A stretch of 61,991 bases of DNA from Streptomyces globisporus (GTDB lineage Bacteria; Actinomycetota; Actinomycetes; Streptomycetales; Streptomycetaceae), in the NCBI RefSeq assembly GCF_003501885.1, contig NZ_QWFA01000006.1:36162-98152 (forward strand), given 5' to 3'. Below, one piece after another: positions 61,674-61,991 of this stretch (position 1 is its first letter; the number at the start of each line of letters is the position of its first letter). The notes beneath the pieces are model-generated. The model made no database searches. It was not told the origin of the DNA and was given only the letters and a program-made list of their open reading frames with translations. A program made the translations under genes and the position numbers.

Positions 61674-61685
61674 ATAGAAAGCGCT
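61674..61685. promoter_or_regulatory. Right arm of inverted operator-like pair
   Basis: ATAGAAAGCGCT, 99 bases from the left arm and inverted to it, just after the end of the gene at the window edge. Spacing would permit looping by a tetrameric repressor. Confidence 0.55.
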
Positions 61686-61701
61686 GTCTAACTTTTGTCC
61701 C

Positions 61702-61991
61702 TCAGGCCGCGCCGTTCGTCTCCTCGCCGCGCCTCGTCGTCAGCCGGGCCGCCGAGGCGATCGCGGCGCGGGCCTCGTGTTCCGGCAGGCCCGTCCGGAC
61801 GGCGGCCGCGGTGAGCGCGTCGGCCAGGGTGTCGCCGAAGCCGTGTTCGTACGCGCGGCAGGCCGCCCAGAACAGGCGGGTGTTGCGCTGGCCCTCGTGG
61901 GCGGCCAGGACGAACTGGATCAGGCCCTCGCCCCGGCGGTCCGGGGTGGGGGTGGGGCCCGCGCCCCTGGTGGCCGTGGGCGGGCCCCACC
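61702..61991 (-). CDS. C-terminal end of bifunctional primase/polymerase-like protein
   Basis: A partial frame running in from the window edge, about 95 residues, without a start. It reads GEGLIQFVLAAHEGQRNTRL, FWAACRAYEHGFGDTLADAL and AAIASAARLTTRRGEE before the stop at 61702-61704. This is the C-terminal segment I recall from Streptomyces bifunctional DNA primase/polymerase proteins. Coding bias is strong, so the gene is real; the name is less sure. Confidence 0.65.
   Translation of the reverse strand, partial: WGPPTATRGAGPTPTPDRRGEGLIQFVLAAHEGQRNTRLFWAACRAYEHGFGDTLADALTAAAVRTGLPEHEARAAIASAARLTTRRGEETNGAA

Overview
The window is high-GC DNA with strong G/C at third codon positions, many GTG starts, GTGA/ATGA stop-start overlaps, rare TTA codons and near-leaderless promoters. 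Together with the gene order (cydAB-cydCD, serS, pheA, Sco/ECuC/DtpA copper genes, an HtrA protease, tRNA-Ser), this points to a Streptomyces chromosome. The order resembles the central core of the S. coelicolor chromosome (about SCO3943 to SCO3977, from memory), not far from oriC. parS-like and DnaA-box-like sites fit that position.

Region by region. 0-4.4 kb: a DUF805 membrane protein, an unknown membrane protein, a metallophosphatase and a LacI-type regulator. 4.8-14 kb: a histidinol-phosphate/aromatic aminotransferase, then cytochrome bd oxidase (cydA, cydB) with a perfect Rex operator upstream, the fused ABC exporter CydCD, and an orphan GAF-GAF sensor kinase. 14-20.3 kb: a HAD phosphatase, a luciferase-like flavin oxidoreductase, RNA 2'-phosphotransferase, and a tightly coupled operon (M24 peptidase, hydrolase-SDR fusion, MerR regulator). 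20.5-24.2 kb: a four-gene ABC exporter set. 24.4-28.9 kb: a DNA-binding-like protein, a second HAD phosphatase coupled to serS, and pheA. 29-35.2 kb: a copper-handling cluster (DtpA, CopC-CopD, ECuC, Sco, YcnI and a membrane protein). 35.5-46.2 kb: two RsbW-like ATP-binding proteins, an aminopeptidase P, a SpoIIE-type phosphatase, a primase/polymerase-domain protein, a secreted protein, a SEC-C protein, a glycerophosphodiesterase and the HtrA protease.

At 46.25 kb an intact tRNA-Ser(UGA) marks the left end of an integrated actinomycete element (AICE-type). It is bounded by 73-bp identical direct repeats (46280-46352 and 57277-57349). It carries two GntR regulators, a run of overlapping small genes, AT-richer cargo of unknown function, a replication initiator, excisionase, tyrosine integrase and a lone Cas2/SinR-like protein. 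I see no FtsK-type transfer gene, so self-transfer looks lost. Right of the second repeat lies a decayed copy of the element's first GntR gene, best read as the remnant of a second, tandem element.

The chromosome resumes around 58 kb with a PRC-barrel protein, a 990-residue secreted multidomain sugar-processing protein behind a pair of inverted operator-like sites, and the C-terminal end of another gene cut by the window edge.
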